A stretch of DNA of 64,000 nucleotides from Stratiolaelaps scimitus. Taxonomy: Eukaryota > Arthropoda > Arachnida > Mesostigmata > Laelapidae. This document shows positions 21,710 through 33,820 of this stretch, one piece after another. Position numbers and translations under genes: made by a program. The notes beneath the pieces are model-generated. The model did not search any database. It saw nothing but the letters and a program-made list of their open reading frames with translations, and had not been told where the DNA came from. Where the stretch lies: contig JABWDB010000007.1 in the NCBI GenBank assembly GCA_019614645.1, forward strand, positions 930,001 to 994,000, given 5' to 3'. The first letter of the stretch is position 1, and each line of letters starts with the position of its first letter.

Positions 21710-21916
21710 ATGGGCAGAAAGTCGAGAAATTCCTCTGGACGGAGGAGAAGCCGGTCGCGTGAACGGTCCAGGTCGCCGCGAAAGGCGAATCGACAATCGC
21801 CTGCGCCCCTTCGCGGTGGACGGAAGGTCGCCTATGCGGTGGGAGCCTTCATCTTAATTCCGCTGATGGTCATCATTGCGTACTACGCGTACAAGCTCTA
21901 CCTCGGCAACAGATAG
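21710..21916 (+). CDS. Small RS-rich single-pass membrane protein, hypothetical
   Basis: The product has 68 residues and is unrecognised. Residues 4-24 are a strongly basic Arg/Ser tract (RRRSRSRERSRSPRK). A proline/glycine linker follows, then one hydrophobic helix at about 40-60 (VAYAVGAFILIPLMVIIAYY) and a short polar end, YKLYLGNR. This suggests a tail-anchored membrane protein with a cytosolic basic head. There is no signal peptide. The start context GAGCTATGG is favourable (G at -3 and +4). The stop at 21914-21916 is followed by AATAAA at 22061-22066 and a GT-rich stretch near 22095-22107, the layout of a complete 3' UTR. No intron is needed. Codon choice is C/G-rich at third positions, unlike the AT-richer flanks. 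Role unknown; RS-like tracts often bind RNA or are phosphorylated, but that is only inference here. Confidence 0.5.
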   Translation: MGRKSRNSSGRRRSRSRERSRSPRKANRQSPAPLRGGRKVAYAVGAFILIPLMVIIAYYAYKLYLGNR

Positions 21917-22060
21917 CTGCAGCGCCGTCGAACGGGCATAGCGATGGGGTATAGCCGAACGCCACCATCGTTGACGTGCTCGTGATTTTTTGCGCCAGCC
22001 AAGCTGCCCGCCCCCCCCGTTCGATTCGGAACTACGGAGTATGTGTGACTCACTGGAGAC

Positions 22061-22066
22061 AATAAA
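22061..22066 (+). promoter_or_regulatory. Polyadenylation signal AATAAA of the small RS/TM gene
   Basis: It lies 145 bp after the stop codon, with a GT-rich stretch about 30 bp further on. Confidence 0.5.
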
Positions 22067-22109
22067 CAACAATTGGATGAACTGTTCCCTGGTTGGCTTG
22101 TGTCTGTAT

Positions 22110-22754
22110 TGATATCTAGTCAGATATGACTTCCCTACGAGGTACGTATCACTTTGTGATGTGGAAAGAGATCGAATCGCGGAAGGATCTCCGATTTGAT
22201 GGTGGTAGATAGAAATGTGGTGGTAGATTTTACGTGATCCCTTTTTTGTTAGCTAAATATAATTTGGCTGTCGAGAATGATTAGTCCTAGAAGATCGAGA
22301 ATGATTAGTCCTAGGAGATGCGACCTAGAAACTAGGAACTCCCAATTTGTCTGCGAAATTACTAAGGCTAAAATTCCATCTGTTCGATTCATGCTGCTTT
22401 TATAGCCATGTGACGGGAAAGGATGGTCGAACCCGCCTCCGACGGTTCTAGAGGCTTCAATAGAAATGGCATCGTAACCTGGCGTAGAAATAAGCGCTTG
22501 AACTAAGTAGCCGACTAAATAGGGCTCTAGCCAGTGAATGATTTATTCTTTGAATTACAGTACTGTTCGTTATTGGCTATAACGAACGATGTACAGCACT
22601 TGCTTACGGAGCACGGGACTCTAATCTGCGGCACCCAGCGTTTTACAGCCATATACTGCAGCCGCACGAGCCGTCGGCCGACCCAGTAGTTTTACCCATT
22701 TGAAATATGCATCTTTAATGACTCACTCACACATGTTGAGTAGGTATGTTTCAT
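22110..22754. other. No recognisable gene; local 25-bp-scale duplication
   Basis: Non-coding. A short direct duplication, GATCGAGAATGATTAGTCCT and near copy, lies at about 22273-22316. Confidence 0.5.
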
Positions 22755-22820
22755 GGCTGGGTTTTGAAGCTGCCACTTCGGCGGCTTTTTGTCGCCAGAG
22801 ACTTAGCCAGCGACCGGTCA
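22755..22820 (-). mobile_element. F4 tRNA-derived SINE relic
   Basis: The minus strand carries a degenerate head: CTGGCTAAGTCTCTGGCGAC and GCCGCC...GAAGTGGCAGCTTC. This corresponds to the A-box and anticodon-stem part of the copies at 29130-29290 and 63112-63208. The B box is largely lost. Confidence 0.5.
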
Positions 22821-23065
22821 TTTATAGCCATCAGCTCGAATAATGGGCCTCATACATTGGAAACTGTCTCTCTCCACCTCTTATACATCCATCACAAAAT
22901 ATAATATATCGCACCCAACACACGCGACGGAACTGCGCTCTGCAGTCAATCGCATGGGTCGTCATCACTTTTCGGTGGCCTGTGTTTCTGCCCTGCGTGA
23001 TGAAGGACACTGGATAGGCTGAGACGGGTTTAGCAGCGACGCACTCGTCGACGAGCTATGAAGAC

Positions 23066-23132
23066 ACGCGATAATCGGGGGTCGAATCGCAACTTCGAAT
23101 CAAGAAAAACTGCCGATGGCTAGCCCGGACCA
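23066..23132 (-). mobile_element. Possible degenerate F4 SINE head
   Basis: GGGGTCGAATCGCAACTTCG followed by CTGCCGATGGCTAGCC parallels the B-box to A-box stretch of the SINE copy at 63112-63208, with many changes. Confidence 0.35.
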
Positions 23133-24975
23133 TAGAAGCACTCGCAATGCAGCCGTTCTGCTGGTCTCGCGACCTTTCCTGCTCCAACTAAGTGTTATAG
23201 ATACCCGATTTTATCTCTGGTCGATTGTCATTGTCCAGACCGGTTGTGTATAGCCACTGAGTGGGTCAGGCTCTCCCTATCTGTCGGACTCGATTGAGAT
23301 AAAGAAAGCAAGCGTCCATCTAACCAGCTCATACTGTCGCCCGCTTCGAAGCTGCCCAGAAGAATCCTGCCGTGCCAAAAATCGTCCTCTGGACACTAAA
23401 AGACGATTCCCCATCCTCGAGTTATACGTCGACAACTAAAATAGCGTGAGTTGATGCGAGAGAAAGGGATCGCTGATTCGTCATATTGTGTTGTCCGATG
23501 CAGTTCCTCATGGCTACTTCTAGTGTGCAACTTCTCTGAGCCATAGATCGAATAGGTGATATATCTCGAAGTACCAGCAGCAGTACAGCGATGGCTTGCA
23601 GAAGTTCTGTAAAAGTGACTTAACAGCAGAAGCAAACGCCCTCAGGTAACGTGGAACGGATCAAGGACATACCTATAAAGAAGGTCTATATTTTTACGTT
23701 ATGGTCCATCGAAACTCGATTCTTTCGTCCCCTGCAAGCCTTGGTAATAGGAGGCATGCAGATGGCTGTCACGATACATTTAACAGCAGTCGTCAATCTG
23801 AACTGTTGGATAGCGTCATTAACAGTTCAACGCACTATATCTACACGTTTTTGCAGTCTGAAAAATCGCTATTCGGCGAGGGATTAAAAAGGTGACGAGG
23901 AGCGCCTTGATTAGTAACTCGATCCCAGTCGGCTGTTGTAAAATAACTTGCTGACGGACGATTCGAGGCTTCGTCTCGATGCTTTTTGTGGTTATGTAGG
24001 TGAAATAATCTCCGAGCGTTGTCACTTCGACGAACCGATTGTCACAAAGATTATTATTGTATAATAAGTGCGGTTATGACCATCAAGCTAATCTTTCTTA
24101 TGAGTGATTCGGATTTCTATTCACGATGTCTAGGCAGTGTGTAATCCGGACGTCAATTGAACTCAAATCGGTATAACATTATATATATGTTGTATATCGA
24201 TTTGATTTCTATTATATATATAATGTCACAGATTAGAATATACTCCCTTTGACTGAGGGCAGACTCTCATTAATGGGTAGGGAATCCGAATATAGTTGCT
24301 GCGTTACCGCTTTGCCTTTTAATCTCAGACGTCTTTGACGAGAGAAGTCGCCAGACTTGCCATTTCAATTTCGTGACCTGATCTCAAATCAGTGCCCTTG
24401 GAAAAGATCTGCTCATTGCTCCCTCAGGGCCCTTCCAGGCTAAATGCTTTTTATGTGCGTTCGGCCATTTATAACCTGCGATATTTTCACACGAGGTTGC
24501 ACTCAGTGCAAGTGTGAGGTGTCCTTGGCATGCGTCGGTGCGTATTCAGAAGGAGAGAATCTGATAATGAGATGCTTTCGGCGAGAGATTTTGCAGAGAA
24601 GTCCATTCGTAAACCACAGACTGACGATACACATCCAGATCCGTTGCCGCCACCGTCGACCGCACCACGAACGCGGATTTTTGCCGTAAACTGTGACAGA
24701 TGGTCGTATCGCTATCATGAGGATAACGGCGATTAGCTTCTCTTATCTGCGTCGCTGTGTCTCGGGTGATTTGTTCTTACCAAAACACTCAATAAAAAAC
24801 TTCGGAGATAGGGAAGGAAATGTAGGCCGGCACGATGAGGATGAAAATATAGATTTGTTTAACGAAACCCTGGAACTCTTGAAACGTGTGTATATTGCCG
24901 AGCAGTGGACAACGGCATTGAACACTGTTAGTGGTACTATTTGTGGCTCACCATACACTCATGTGGTTATACCTG
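23133..24975. other. No recognisable gene; TA-rich inverted repeat at 24176-24225
   Basis: Short open frames only. ACATTATATATAT and its inverse flank a 24-base loop at about 24176-24225. Confidence 0.5.
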
Positions 24976-24984
24976 TATATATAT

Positions 24985-25066
<82 letters not shown>
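24976..25066. repeat. Long interrupted (TA)n array
   Basis: About 90 bp of TA units broken at regular spacing by an extra A (AATAT), suggesting duplication of a unit of about 29 bp. Confidence 0.95.
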
Positions 25067-25071
<5 letters not shown>

Positions 25072-25249
25072 ACATACATACATTCGTTCATGTACGCATA
25101 CGTTTAGGATCGAAAAAATCGCCTGAGACCCTCCGTCAAACTGGTACTACCCTACCTACTTCAAAGTCGCATGCTCGCCCGCAGCTAACTGAACGGCAGC
25201 CGAAACGTCACCGAAGTACATATGCTTTAATACATCGAATCTGCATAGA

Positions 25250-25260
25250 GGGGGGGGGGG
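25250..25260. repeat. Poly(G) tract, 11 bp
   Basis: Eleven consecutive G, next to CACACACG. Confidence 0.9.
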
Positions 25261-25399
25261 CACACACGACAAACGTAATACATCATTTATTCTCCAACAC
25301 TAATTGTCCAGACGGCGATGATCGTAAAAATGCGATCTGACGATCGCCTCACCTGATCCAGCGAATCGATTTTGCCAAGGAGGCTGTTTTGCCTTCGTT

Positions 25400-27000
25400 T
25401 CTTATTACGCGTTCGAACAAGTCTAATCACGCTGCACATCCGACGACGAGAGCGGGACAGCGAATGTCTTCTGGGCCCGCTCTAGTTACGCAGTGCTGGT
25501 GGTTTCATCAGGTCGGTCAGCATGCCGATGTTGTCGACCTCGACGTGGGACGCGCTCCGGCGAGCACGGTCACCGCAGCAGCAACAGCAGCAGCTGCTGA
25601 TGCTGCTGCTGCTGCTGCTGTTGTAATTCGCCGCCGTCCACCTTCCACATTCGTGCTATTTGCTGGTCAGCAGGAGCAACAGCAGCACACGCCGTCTATC
25701 GTCTCACACCGCTGACCTGCAGCGGCCGCCCCCCCCCAGCTGCTTAGCTCAGTCGTTCGGCTGCCTAGCTATGTTCTGCCGGCTTCTATTCGTGGTCGGC
25801 GGCCGAAACCCATGAGAGTGGTTCGTTTCGCCGGGAGTTCGCTCTCATTTCTCCTTGTTCTGCTTCTTCCTGCTCATTACTTCTTAATTACTCAGCTGGG
25901 ACTATTATCTAGGCCTGTATAGTAGTGGTCGCCGCCGAGCCATCGCTCCGCATTCACTCACCTCACCTCACCTGCATTTCTATCCACTACCTCCCGAGTT
26001 GCCGCTGGGATCTGCGCCCTCCTTGACCCTGAGCGCCCCCCGGTCGGCAACGAGCTGTAGTCTCTCGTTGACGGCCAGTTGGTGCCAGTCGCTCGTTCGG
26101 TGGAGGCTCCACTCTCGAACCTACCGAGCGCATAGCCAAACAGCTGCAGCTGCTGCAAGCTGAGACGGAGTTGTGTAAAAGCGAACATAGGTTTTAGAGG
26201 TCCCTGCGGCACGGGGTGGCCAGCTTTGCTTTTTTTTTGAACACCCCAGTCTCCAGTCCCGACGTCCTTGTCCCGGGCCGTCCACCGCGCACCTCTGCAT
26301 CTCCGCACTTGCATGTGCGCTTATCCACTCGGCTATACATGTGCTGAGCTCTCTATCGCCCCCTCACTGCATCGAAGGAGCACTACGACGCTGAAGTGCG
26401 TAAGAAGGGGCGGCTGGTGAGGCAAAGTGGGCCGACCTGGATGGGCGACTTTTCTCCTACTTCATTGTTCTTATCGCACGCTTATTGTGTTCCGCGCTCG
26501 AGTACTCGTTATCTCTCGAAGGCCCTGCCCCTAGACACGCTGCGCGTGCCTGTTCCTCCAGCCTGTTCCTCAGTCCGATTCGTAACCGGGGGAATCCTCC
26601 TCCTACTCCTCCCCCATCGTGCTTCCTTTTTATCAGCAGCCGAAAGATGAACCGCCCTGTGCCATGATGCTGCTTCGAGAACCGCCATTTCATTATGCCT
26701 GAAACCAGACAGCCGAAAGCGGAACGGAGACGAAGTGGGCAAAAAAACAGGAGCGCGCGCGCATTCAAAAAAGTTTGCTGCCGTTGACGGCCAGGATGTG
26801 AAGCGCGGCCGTGGCCGGTCCGCTGTTTGTTTGTTTTTCTGGTTGGCGGCGGGTCGAGAGCGATGTGACCCGTATACGGGCTCACTTCTACCTATCTGTG
26901 CTCCAACTTCGATTCGTACACCTGGATACATCCACCGGAAAGATCACAGTTTCTCGAGCGGACCCTCAGCTGTTCCCCTATCTGACAGGCCTCAGCTCTT
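25400..27000. other. GC-rich low-complexity stretch, possible promoter or untranslated exon
   Basis: GC content rises well above the flanks. There are CAG/CTG repeats, pyrimidine tracts, poly(C) at 25729-25737 and several overlapping open frames on both strands with no recognisable product. Such stretches are typical of promoter/5' UTR regions in arthropods, but no core promoter or donor site could be assigned with confidence. Confidence 0.3.
25577..25622. repeat. CAG tract meeting a CTG tract
   Basis: CAG-type triplets (GCAGCAGCAACAGCAGCAGC) run directly into CTG triplets, so the block is an imperfect inverted repeat able to form a hairpin on either strand. Confidence 0.85.
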
Positions 27001-27085
27001 AACCCTTTAGGAAGGATCGTACTGTTTTTCGAGCTGACCCTCAGCTGTTCCCCTATCTGACAGGCCTCAACTCTTAACCTTTAGG
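26950..27085 (-). mobile_element. F2 tail family, 75-bp tandem pair
   Basis: Two copies, 26950-27011 and 27025-27085, sit head to tail with a 75-bp period. Each has GACCCTCAGCTGTTCCCC and TATCTGACAGGCCTCA followed by TCTTAACC. Similarity to the copies at 55381 and 59335 includes the following TTTAGGTATTACT. A tandem duplication of one insertion is the simplest origin. Confidence 0.8.
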
Positions 27086-29129
27086 TATTACTATGAGGAC
27101 CTGTCGGAGGATCGACACCAATAAAGTGCAGGGATATAGACCGAACAACACGGCCAGCGGCAGCAGCAGCAATGGCGGAAGACACAAAACGCGAAACTCG
27201 TTTGACTTCGCGTATATATGATACGGGCATGGAAGCGGTACCGAGCTAGCAAGGGCATTTATTATGTACACGACAAAGGTCGCAACGCAGTTACCACTCG
27301 CTGGGATAATAGTGTCCTATCACGGCCTATCCGTGGGGCAGGTCAGTAAGGCCGACAAGCGCACGTACATGGGAGCTGAAAGCCCCCTCCATGATAGAAA
27401 GTACTCTTGTGCGTTTGTAAGAGAAGACCTATAACCACGTTGAGCTTAGTTACATTGAACATCCTGAATTGGATCGTTGTATTGTTGATGTTCAACTCAA
27501 GTCGATGGGTATACACATTGCTATGCATAGAATTTCTAGTTCAGTAAATAGAAATGTCTGGGGATTACGATCCAGTGATCGTATTGAATATTGGCTAGTA
27601 CAATTAGGCACATCGGGTGTTCCTAATTACGACGGTATGTCATCGAATCTCAACGACGGGATCATTCTCACGTCGGCCACTTCTTGTTGTTAGGGTTAAT
27701 GCTCTCCGAGCCGGCCGGCGCCCTAATAAATAGATCTTGAGATTGTACAGCAGATAGAACAAGTCTGATAAACTCTTCGCATCATTGTTATAATACCTAA
27801 TTCCGATTCTTGTTCGGTTTCTCTCTATATCTTTTATTATAGTACTCATCAAATATCTCTTCATAATTAGAACTATTTAGAAAAGAAGAAGACAACGTTC
27901 TCCAAACAAATGAAATGCCCCACGAGTAACGAAGTACATTTCTTGACAAATTCAAAAAATCCTCAAATGAGGATTCCCAAGAACGTCTCTGATGCTGCCG
28001 TGTTTATTATACAGGCACAGCGCAAACAAGAACCTTTACCCGGGACTTGTTTTGCAAACCTTAGACCCCAAAAGTTAGAGGGTAGTCTCACTGTCGTACT
28101 GTCTCTCTCTCTCTCTCCCTCTCTGGTACACCTCACAACTTTTCAATAGTACAACTCTGACAGCCAGTGCTTTGTCTTCGTGTCGATTAGTTACGCTCCT
28201 TAGGCTCGCTATGGATAACTGAGCTGTCAGATGTCATGTATCCTTAGGCTACCTTCTGCTCACGCAGCGATCCCTGAAAGTGCAGTTATTTCGCATTTTA
28301 AGGTTTCAAAGGCTGCTCACCTACAATTTACCACTCTGACTGTAGCGACTAGCCAACATCCGAGGGTACGCGAACACGTTGAGAGATGGTCATACTACCT
28401 TGTTTGCAGTCTCCTGACGCAGCTTGCCACCTACGGCCCTCGGCCACACCCGCGCCGTTTGCCAGCGATCGCTCTGTCCAGCTCAGTGGGACGTGCAAGT
28501 CTGCCAACGCAGATATGCGCCACTCGCGGATGTTCGCCGTGGCGCCAGGCGGGACGGAGTCACGTCAGACGCGCGGCCGCTGGGCCTTAAACCAGCGTTG
28601 TCCTTCCCGAGCAAAAGAGAGAAAGTGAAGCTCCGGCCGATCTTTGCTCTGCGACTCCCACAAACCGTGAGGGATATATGTGCTGTGGGTGGGCGACGCC
28701 CCGATGCCCAAACTTGTAGCCGGCCACAGTGGGCTGCCTGCGCTGGTGGACTTAGCGTATTTTCCCTGCTTTTTTTTTTTATCTCGGTTCGGGCACCACA
28801 CTCCGACACTCGTCGTGTCCCCACGTGGCAGCGTACCGAGTTGGTATAGTTAAGGGGTCGCCCAATGGGTATGCGCGCAGTCCAGTGGCACGAGCTGACC
28901 CGGATGAAGGTGTGCGACAAGTGAGACCGCTCGTCGTGGGAATCACGGGCGCGAACACCGGACGATGTCCACGGGCGGCGGAGTGGAGATAAGACCGATA
29001 AGTGCTTGAATCTGCCGGGCGCAAAATGCATTAGAACAGCCGCTGGCAGAGTTCTTCAGTGAGAGATAATCATTCTAACTGTCCGTTTCTATCGGCAACA
29101 CCATTGCGCCTCATCGGATTCTTATAGCA
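27086..29129. other. No recognisable gene; (CT)n and a GC-rich stretch
   Basis: It contains (CT)n at 28101-28124. The stretch 28420-29030 is GC-rich and open on both strands (up to 182 codons on the minus strand), but no protein family is recognisable. Confidence 0.4.
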
Positions 29130-29290
29130 GCATGCGTGGCTTTGCGGTGACTAAGACTCTGGCTGTAAAAGGCCAGAGCCCACAGGTTCAAGTTCCGTAA
29201 CCTGGTGTGGACATATAAGAGAACTTAAGCATTGTAACACTGCAGTTTCTTTAATAAACCAATTTAGCCTTTACCTTACCTTTCCTTTAC
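29130..29290 (+). mobile_element. F4 tRNA-derived SINE, near full length
   Basis: The head has an A-box-like stretch (GGTGACTAAGACTCTGG), an anticodon-arm remnant (CTGTAAAAGGCCAGAG) and a B-box (GGTTCAAGTTCC). It is followed by a spacer and a tail with AACTTAAGCATTGTAAC, AATAAACCAATTTAGCC and TTTACCTTACC. The same parts in the same order occur on the minus strand at 38220-38363. RNA polymerase III boxes are expected to drive a live copy. No clear target duplication was found. Confidence 0.8.
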
Positions 29291-30692
29291 ATTTACGCGT
29301 AGCACTCCGTCACAGGAGACCGCAACAGGTTAGACTACACCTAAGATATGCAGAAATTAGTCAATGAGAGATAACAGTTGGGGGCAGGGCGGGGGAATTA
29401 AACAGAAACTAAGTTGTGTGCAACTTCTCACGTTCGCTCAACTTTTCGTCTGAGGGACTTCCGAGCGCCCCGTTGTATAATCGGTATCTAGCTATATTGT
29501 ATATATAATTTAAATAACACAGTGGCCGTTCTGCAAATATCGGCACGAAATGAGACCTTTTTGGAATATTTTTCCTGGCTGTTAGACGAAGCTGGGTTTG
29601 ACTAGTTCCCATTACGGTCAAGCACGTGGTACAAAAATAAATTGACGACAATTAGCGCCAGCCCCAATGGATTAACTCGAAGGCACCTGCAACCAAACAT
29701 TAGCTTGCACATACGTGACGACGAAGGTTAGCCGGTAATGCAGGGAGTCGAATACGAGACAAGTGCCGTCAAAACAAGACGGTCGCTGTTGAGCAACTAG
29801 GAGGTAAGGATCTCTCGAAATAGTGAAGAATCAACTGTGTTTGGAAATTAGACTTTGATCGAGATTAAGTGTTTCGTCAACATTGATTCGGCCTCTACAA
29901 ACCCAAATTGGCCCCCTCCCATTGAATGGTAGGACGACGATGCCACACTGAACTATTCGAATCGACCCAACAGCGAAAACGCGATTGACTCGTATCTCAG
30001 CTCGGCCGAGAGTCCAGCCCTCACCTGACTAGTTGAGGGTGGCGGAAGAGTCTTCGTAGAATGCTCGTGAAGTTCAGCTTACCAAACGAACTGAGGTTAG
30101 TCCCGCAGCTGAGCTGTCCGAAGTCTGATTGCGATGAGCGTAGCGTCCATATAAAGATAAACGATCCAGTCGTGCCGACAGCTGGATCAGTAGAGTTGAG
30201 AAAGCACAAAGCCAACGTTACTGTATTTCACTGTTCACCGCCAAAGGTGACTGAGTGAAACTCATGTTGCTTACCCCGTTTTGCTTGAAAGTGACCCTTC
30301 ATGGTGAGTTCCCAACAATTCGTAATAAAATTTTATATTTGACTTGCATTGTATTTGCAATATGTGCCGCAGCTGTATTTGACTTGAAGGCGCAAACTGA
30401 GAGTTTGGTCAATCTCGAAGAAACCGTGTCGTTCAGATGAACGTTGACACGGACCACGTTGAAAAATCGCTTGTGGTAAAACTTAGTGAGCCTTCATTGA
30501 CAAGTGGTTAATCGCCGAACTGAAGAGTAGATTGTATTTTTTTTGTTAGACTTTTAATGTTTTAACATAGCTTAGTGCGTATGGTATAACTCACGTAGCA
30601 TGTTGTACTGCGCACCACCACGCACCCAGGTAACACCCCGCTGCCGTTACATCCACCACTCACAGCGTTCTCTATCGGTAACCAGCGAATTC
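29291..30692. other. No recognisable gene
   Basis: Mixed composition. Short open frames only, none recognised. Confidence 0.5.
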
Positions 30693-30770
30693 AGCGAGAT
30701 TCAAACCGGAGACACTGGGTTTCGAAGCCCTCGGCGATACTCCACGCCATCCCGCTCAACCATTGGTCCC
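30693..30770 (-). mobile_element. tRNA-like relic, possibly a second SINE type
   Basis: The minus strand reads ACCAATGGTTGAGCGGGATG (A-box-like) and, about 40 bp later, CCGGTTTGAATCTCGC (B-box-like). The T-stem does not pair, so it is not a working tRNA gene. The head differs from family F4. Confidence 0.45.
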
Positions 30771-31654
30771 ATGGCTAATACGTGCTTTCCGTCCGTCGGC
30801 ATTCGTTTTTCTCGCCAAGCATCGCAGAGTATCCGCGCAACAGATCGGCAACTTGCCCCCCTCCCCTCTCACTCAATCTGTCACTCCCGGCCAGATGGAA
30901 GGATTCGCTATTTTTCTATTTCGCCGTCGACCAACTCGAGCACCGGTGCTTCTTCTCTGGGCATTCGATTCGAGCTCCTCCATGGGTCTCCTGATGCTCG
31001 CTCTCTATCTCTCTCTCCCAATCTCTCCATCCCTCGGCTTCCCAGTGTGTCGCAATGCATGCCATTGTCCTGCCGTCTACTGCTTGCAGCCCTAATGGCT
31101 CGCATCGACATACGTCTGGCGGGCTGAACAGGCCTTATTTCTTTCTTTCCTCGCTCTTGCCGAAAGCGATCCATCCCACTGGAAATGCACTGGCGAGAAT
31201 GGCGTTCTCCTGCAACGCTTCCTCCTTCGAGACCGGATTGGGTGCGCGATTATACGACGATAGTGATGATATTTGCTCCTAATGTAAGTGAGCACGGCGA
31301 TCCAATGGCCGGACCACTTGTCACGATGCGGGTGTATTGCTCCCGGGATACCCGGCCATTTATCTATCGAGGACCAACGACGGGCCCGCTTCGTGCGACG
31401 CAGGATCCAATTGTGAGTGGTGTACATATATATGTGAGTAGCGCTATCATCCAGCTTGCTGGGGCGGCGGCCGATTTAAGGCTGTCGTCCGACCGAGCTC
31501 GAGAGCCCAGAGAGCCTGTAGCGGTCCGATCGTGGAGATAGGTTCGGGGGGAGTTGGAAGGCCGTTTTTCCTGGGGGGTGCAATTCTAATGGTGATTAGT
31601 GTATGCTTTCTTCCTTATTAGTATAAATGTGGTATTAGACCCATGAAGCAACAT
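30771..31654. other. GC-rich stretch without recognisable gene
   Basis: Overlapping open frames occur on both strands, with pyrimidine-rich tracts near 30990-31040. No family match. It could be promoter or untranslated exon sequence. Confidence 0.3.
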
Positions 31655-31715
31655 CGAAACGAGGTTCCGAGGCATGTCACAAAGGAGAACAGCTGGGAGA
31701 GGGTCAGCTCAAAAA
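31655..31715 (+). mobile_element. F2 tail family copy
   Basis: GAGGTTCCGAGGCATGTCAC, then GGAGAACAGCTGGGAGAGGG and TCAGCTCAAAAACT align to the family through the whole 60 bp, with changes. Confidence 0.6.
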
Positions 31716-33289
31716 CTCTGCTGTATGCTTTTTCGATCTGTCACGGTCGATACTCGATGCCGACGACGCTTCGAGATCGACTGCTCGTCGAGTCCGTGAT
31801 GAAGAGTATAGGTTACCCCATTTATTTGGTGAGTTTAATAGCAATTAACCTCCCGCGTAGCTGTCATTTTCTGAGAGTCATGTTTGCCCAGCTTTAGAAG
31901 CTGGCGTCATTTAGGGTATCGCTCTCCACGAGGCAGCAGAGCCCAACGATGAAAGACACGCGTATCGCGGTAAACAGGGTAGGACCATGAGGACACAGGA
32001 GCGGTGAGGGGAGCGGAAGGACAGTTTAATTACGTTGCGTGATGGGCAAGTTACACTTTTAATGGGTGCACAACAAAAGACTCCAGGATGATACGATGGG
32101 CGATGCGCCACCATTCAAGATCGTACACGAATATCCAAAGCTCTTTCAACTCTTAAACTGAACATAGTGAGCTCACACTCTACTCAACAAGAATGAACTT
32201 ATGGATATATGTCGCTGTTATAGCGGCGCCAGTCAATGAAGGGAGTCAATGCTTTTTGGGGGCATTGGCGACAAGAAGAACTGAAAAGCCGCAAAAATAC
32301 ATTTCGGCAATTGGGTCAATTATTTCTTATGTCATAATGGAAATTGGAGCGCTTAGAAGAAATGGTGCCACTGAACATCGTTACTAGTAAGTCACGAAAT
32401 ATCGCTAAAAAATACCATGTGATTAAAATAGCCTATTAAAAATAGCTGATGTTGTGTGCACATACATGTTATGAATAAATTAATTGGGCGCAAATATAAT
32501 TTAATAATGAAAATACCAAATGAAATAGTTACGCATCTATTAGTTGTTTCTACGTTAGGCAAGTGAATCATATTGGTTAAGGGATCCTTTACGCCATCGA
32601 AATGAGATATGAAAATTATCAGTGCAATTAAAATAAATGTCGCTTCCCACCCATTAACTACTACAAATACCCGGTGCCTGGATAATTCTCGTTAATTTGA
32701 TTTATCAGAAGTTAATTTAGCGTTTGGATTCATCATAGGGTTTGATGACTTTTGGGCACTCTAGCCTAACAACGCGCTTTCGACATAGAGCCGAAGCTTC
32801 TGTGATGCTTATATATCAGTTTATATAATCATTCCTTTCAGTTAATTTATTTTCACAATATTTGTACAACAAGAGGCATAATATACATATGTACAATGGG
32901 TAGAATGTACAAAAAAAATATACATATATATAATATTATATACATAATCCATATAATATTTTCTTAGCAATTTAGAACGTTTACGTGCATGTTTTGTGTG
33001 TATATACGCATACATATGCATACATAATATCACAATACATTGTAGCATAACAGTACAACCTTACAAGGTGATGATCAACACCGATACGTTCGAATTTACG
33101 AGCTGGCCTACCGAATGGATATGCCCGCATTGGCCTGCATGATATATCGTGCATGTTGTCTGTTGAGAAAATTTACAAATGCAATTGCCACCCGCTTCAT
33201 ACACTGTTGCCCTTGTGTTCCCCACAGTAGATTAGGACCCATGGACTCTGTATCTAGTTGTTAGGTGCCGGTTCTCCCTAGTCAAACCC
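31716..33289. other. No recognisable gene; AT-rich
   Basis: AT-rich from 32380, with TA-rich patches near 32880-33020. Open frames are under 85 codons and unrecognised. Confidence 0.5.
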
Positions 33290-33470
33290 TTCAGTTCTCG
33301 TCAACGGTGTTACGGGTAATGAGAGATCGATATTGGCCACCGCGAGCTGTTGCTTTTCGATATAGACACGAAGTACGCCGGTTTCAGGGAGATTCATACA
33401 TCTTGCGAAGCTCAATACCGTGTACATGGCCTATGGTGGGTGTTGGCAAGGACACGTGCCTTGAAACTTG
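33290..33470 (+). pseudogene. BEL/Pao integrase zinc-region fragment
   Basis: The frame reads LRVMRDRYWPPRA, then RRFQGDSYILRSSIP. BEL/Pao integrases have the pattern lR.rYWi..gR...vr..C..CRRfq..p......lP just before the catalytic core. The cysteines expected before RRFQG are replaced, so the zinc site is broken. It lies 1.4 kb before a gag-pol remnant of the same superfamily. Confidence 0.45.
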
Positions 33471-33820
33471 TTCAGTAATTCTACTTAACTAGTACAATGA
33501 ATATATATATAGACAAAAGATGTGCATGTGGGGCTTGGCTTGTGCGAACCACGTGTCCCATATAATAAATAAGAGCAAACGGGTTGAAATGTACACACAA
33601 GAGCAAATAGTACAACACGAAATAAGGTGGGCCCTCCTGGCCAAGTAATGCAGTTCGAGAACCCGAGTACAAGTGACAAAATGACAGTTGGATATCGGCT
33701 CTTATTATACTAATATTCTGACTATAACGCATTTGCGGGATTATATGACAGCGCAGTGTAGTATTCGAAGAACGGACAGTGATCAGATGATCTGGACCTC
33801 AATTTGGTATATCATTCTCC

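Noticed and set aside
28483..29031. Minus-strand 182-codon open frame as a gene
   Set aside because: It is GC-rich and open on both strands, with no recognisable domain and no polyadenylation signal placed for it.
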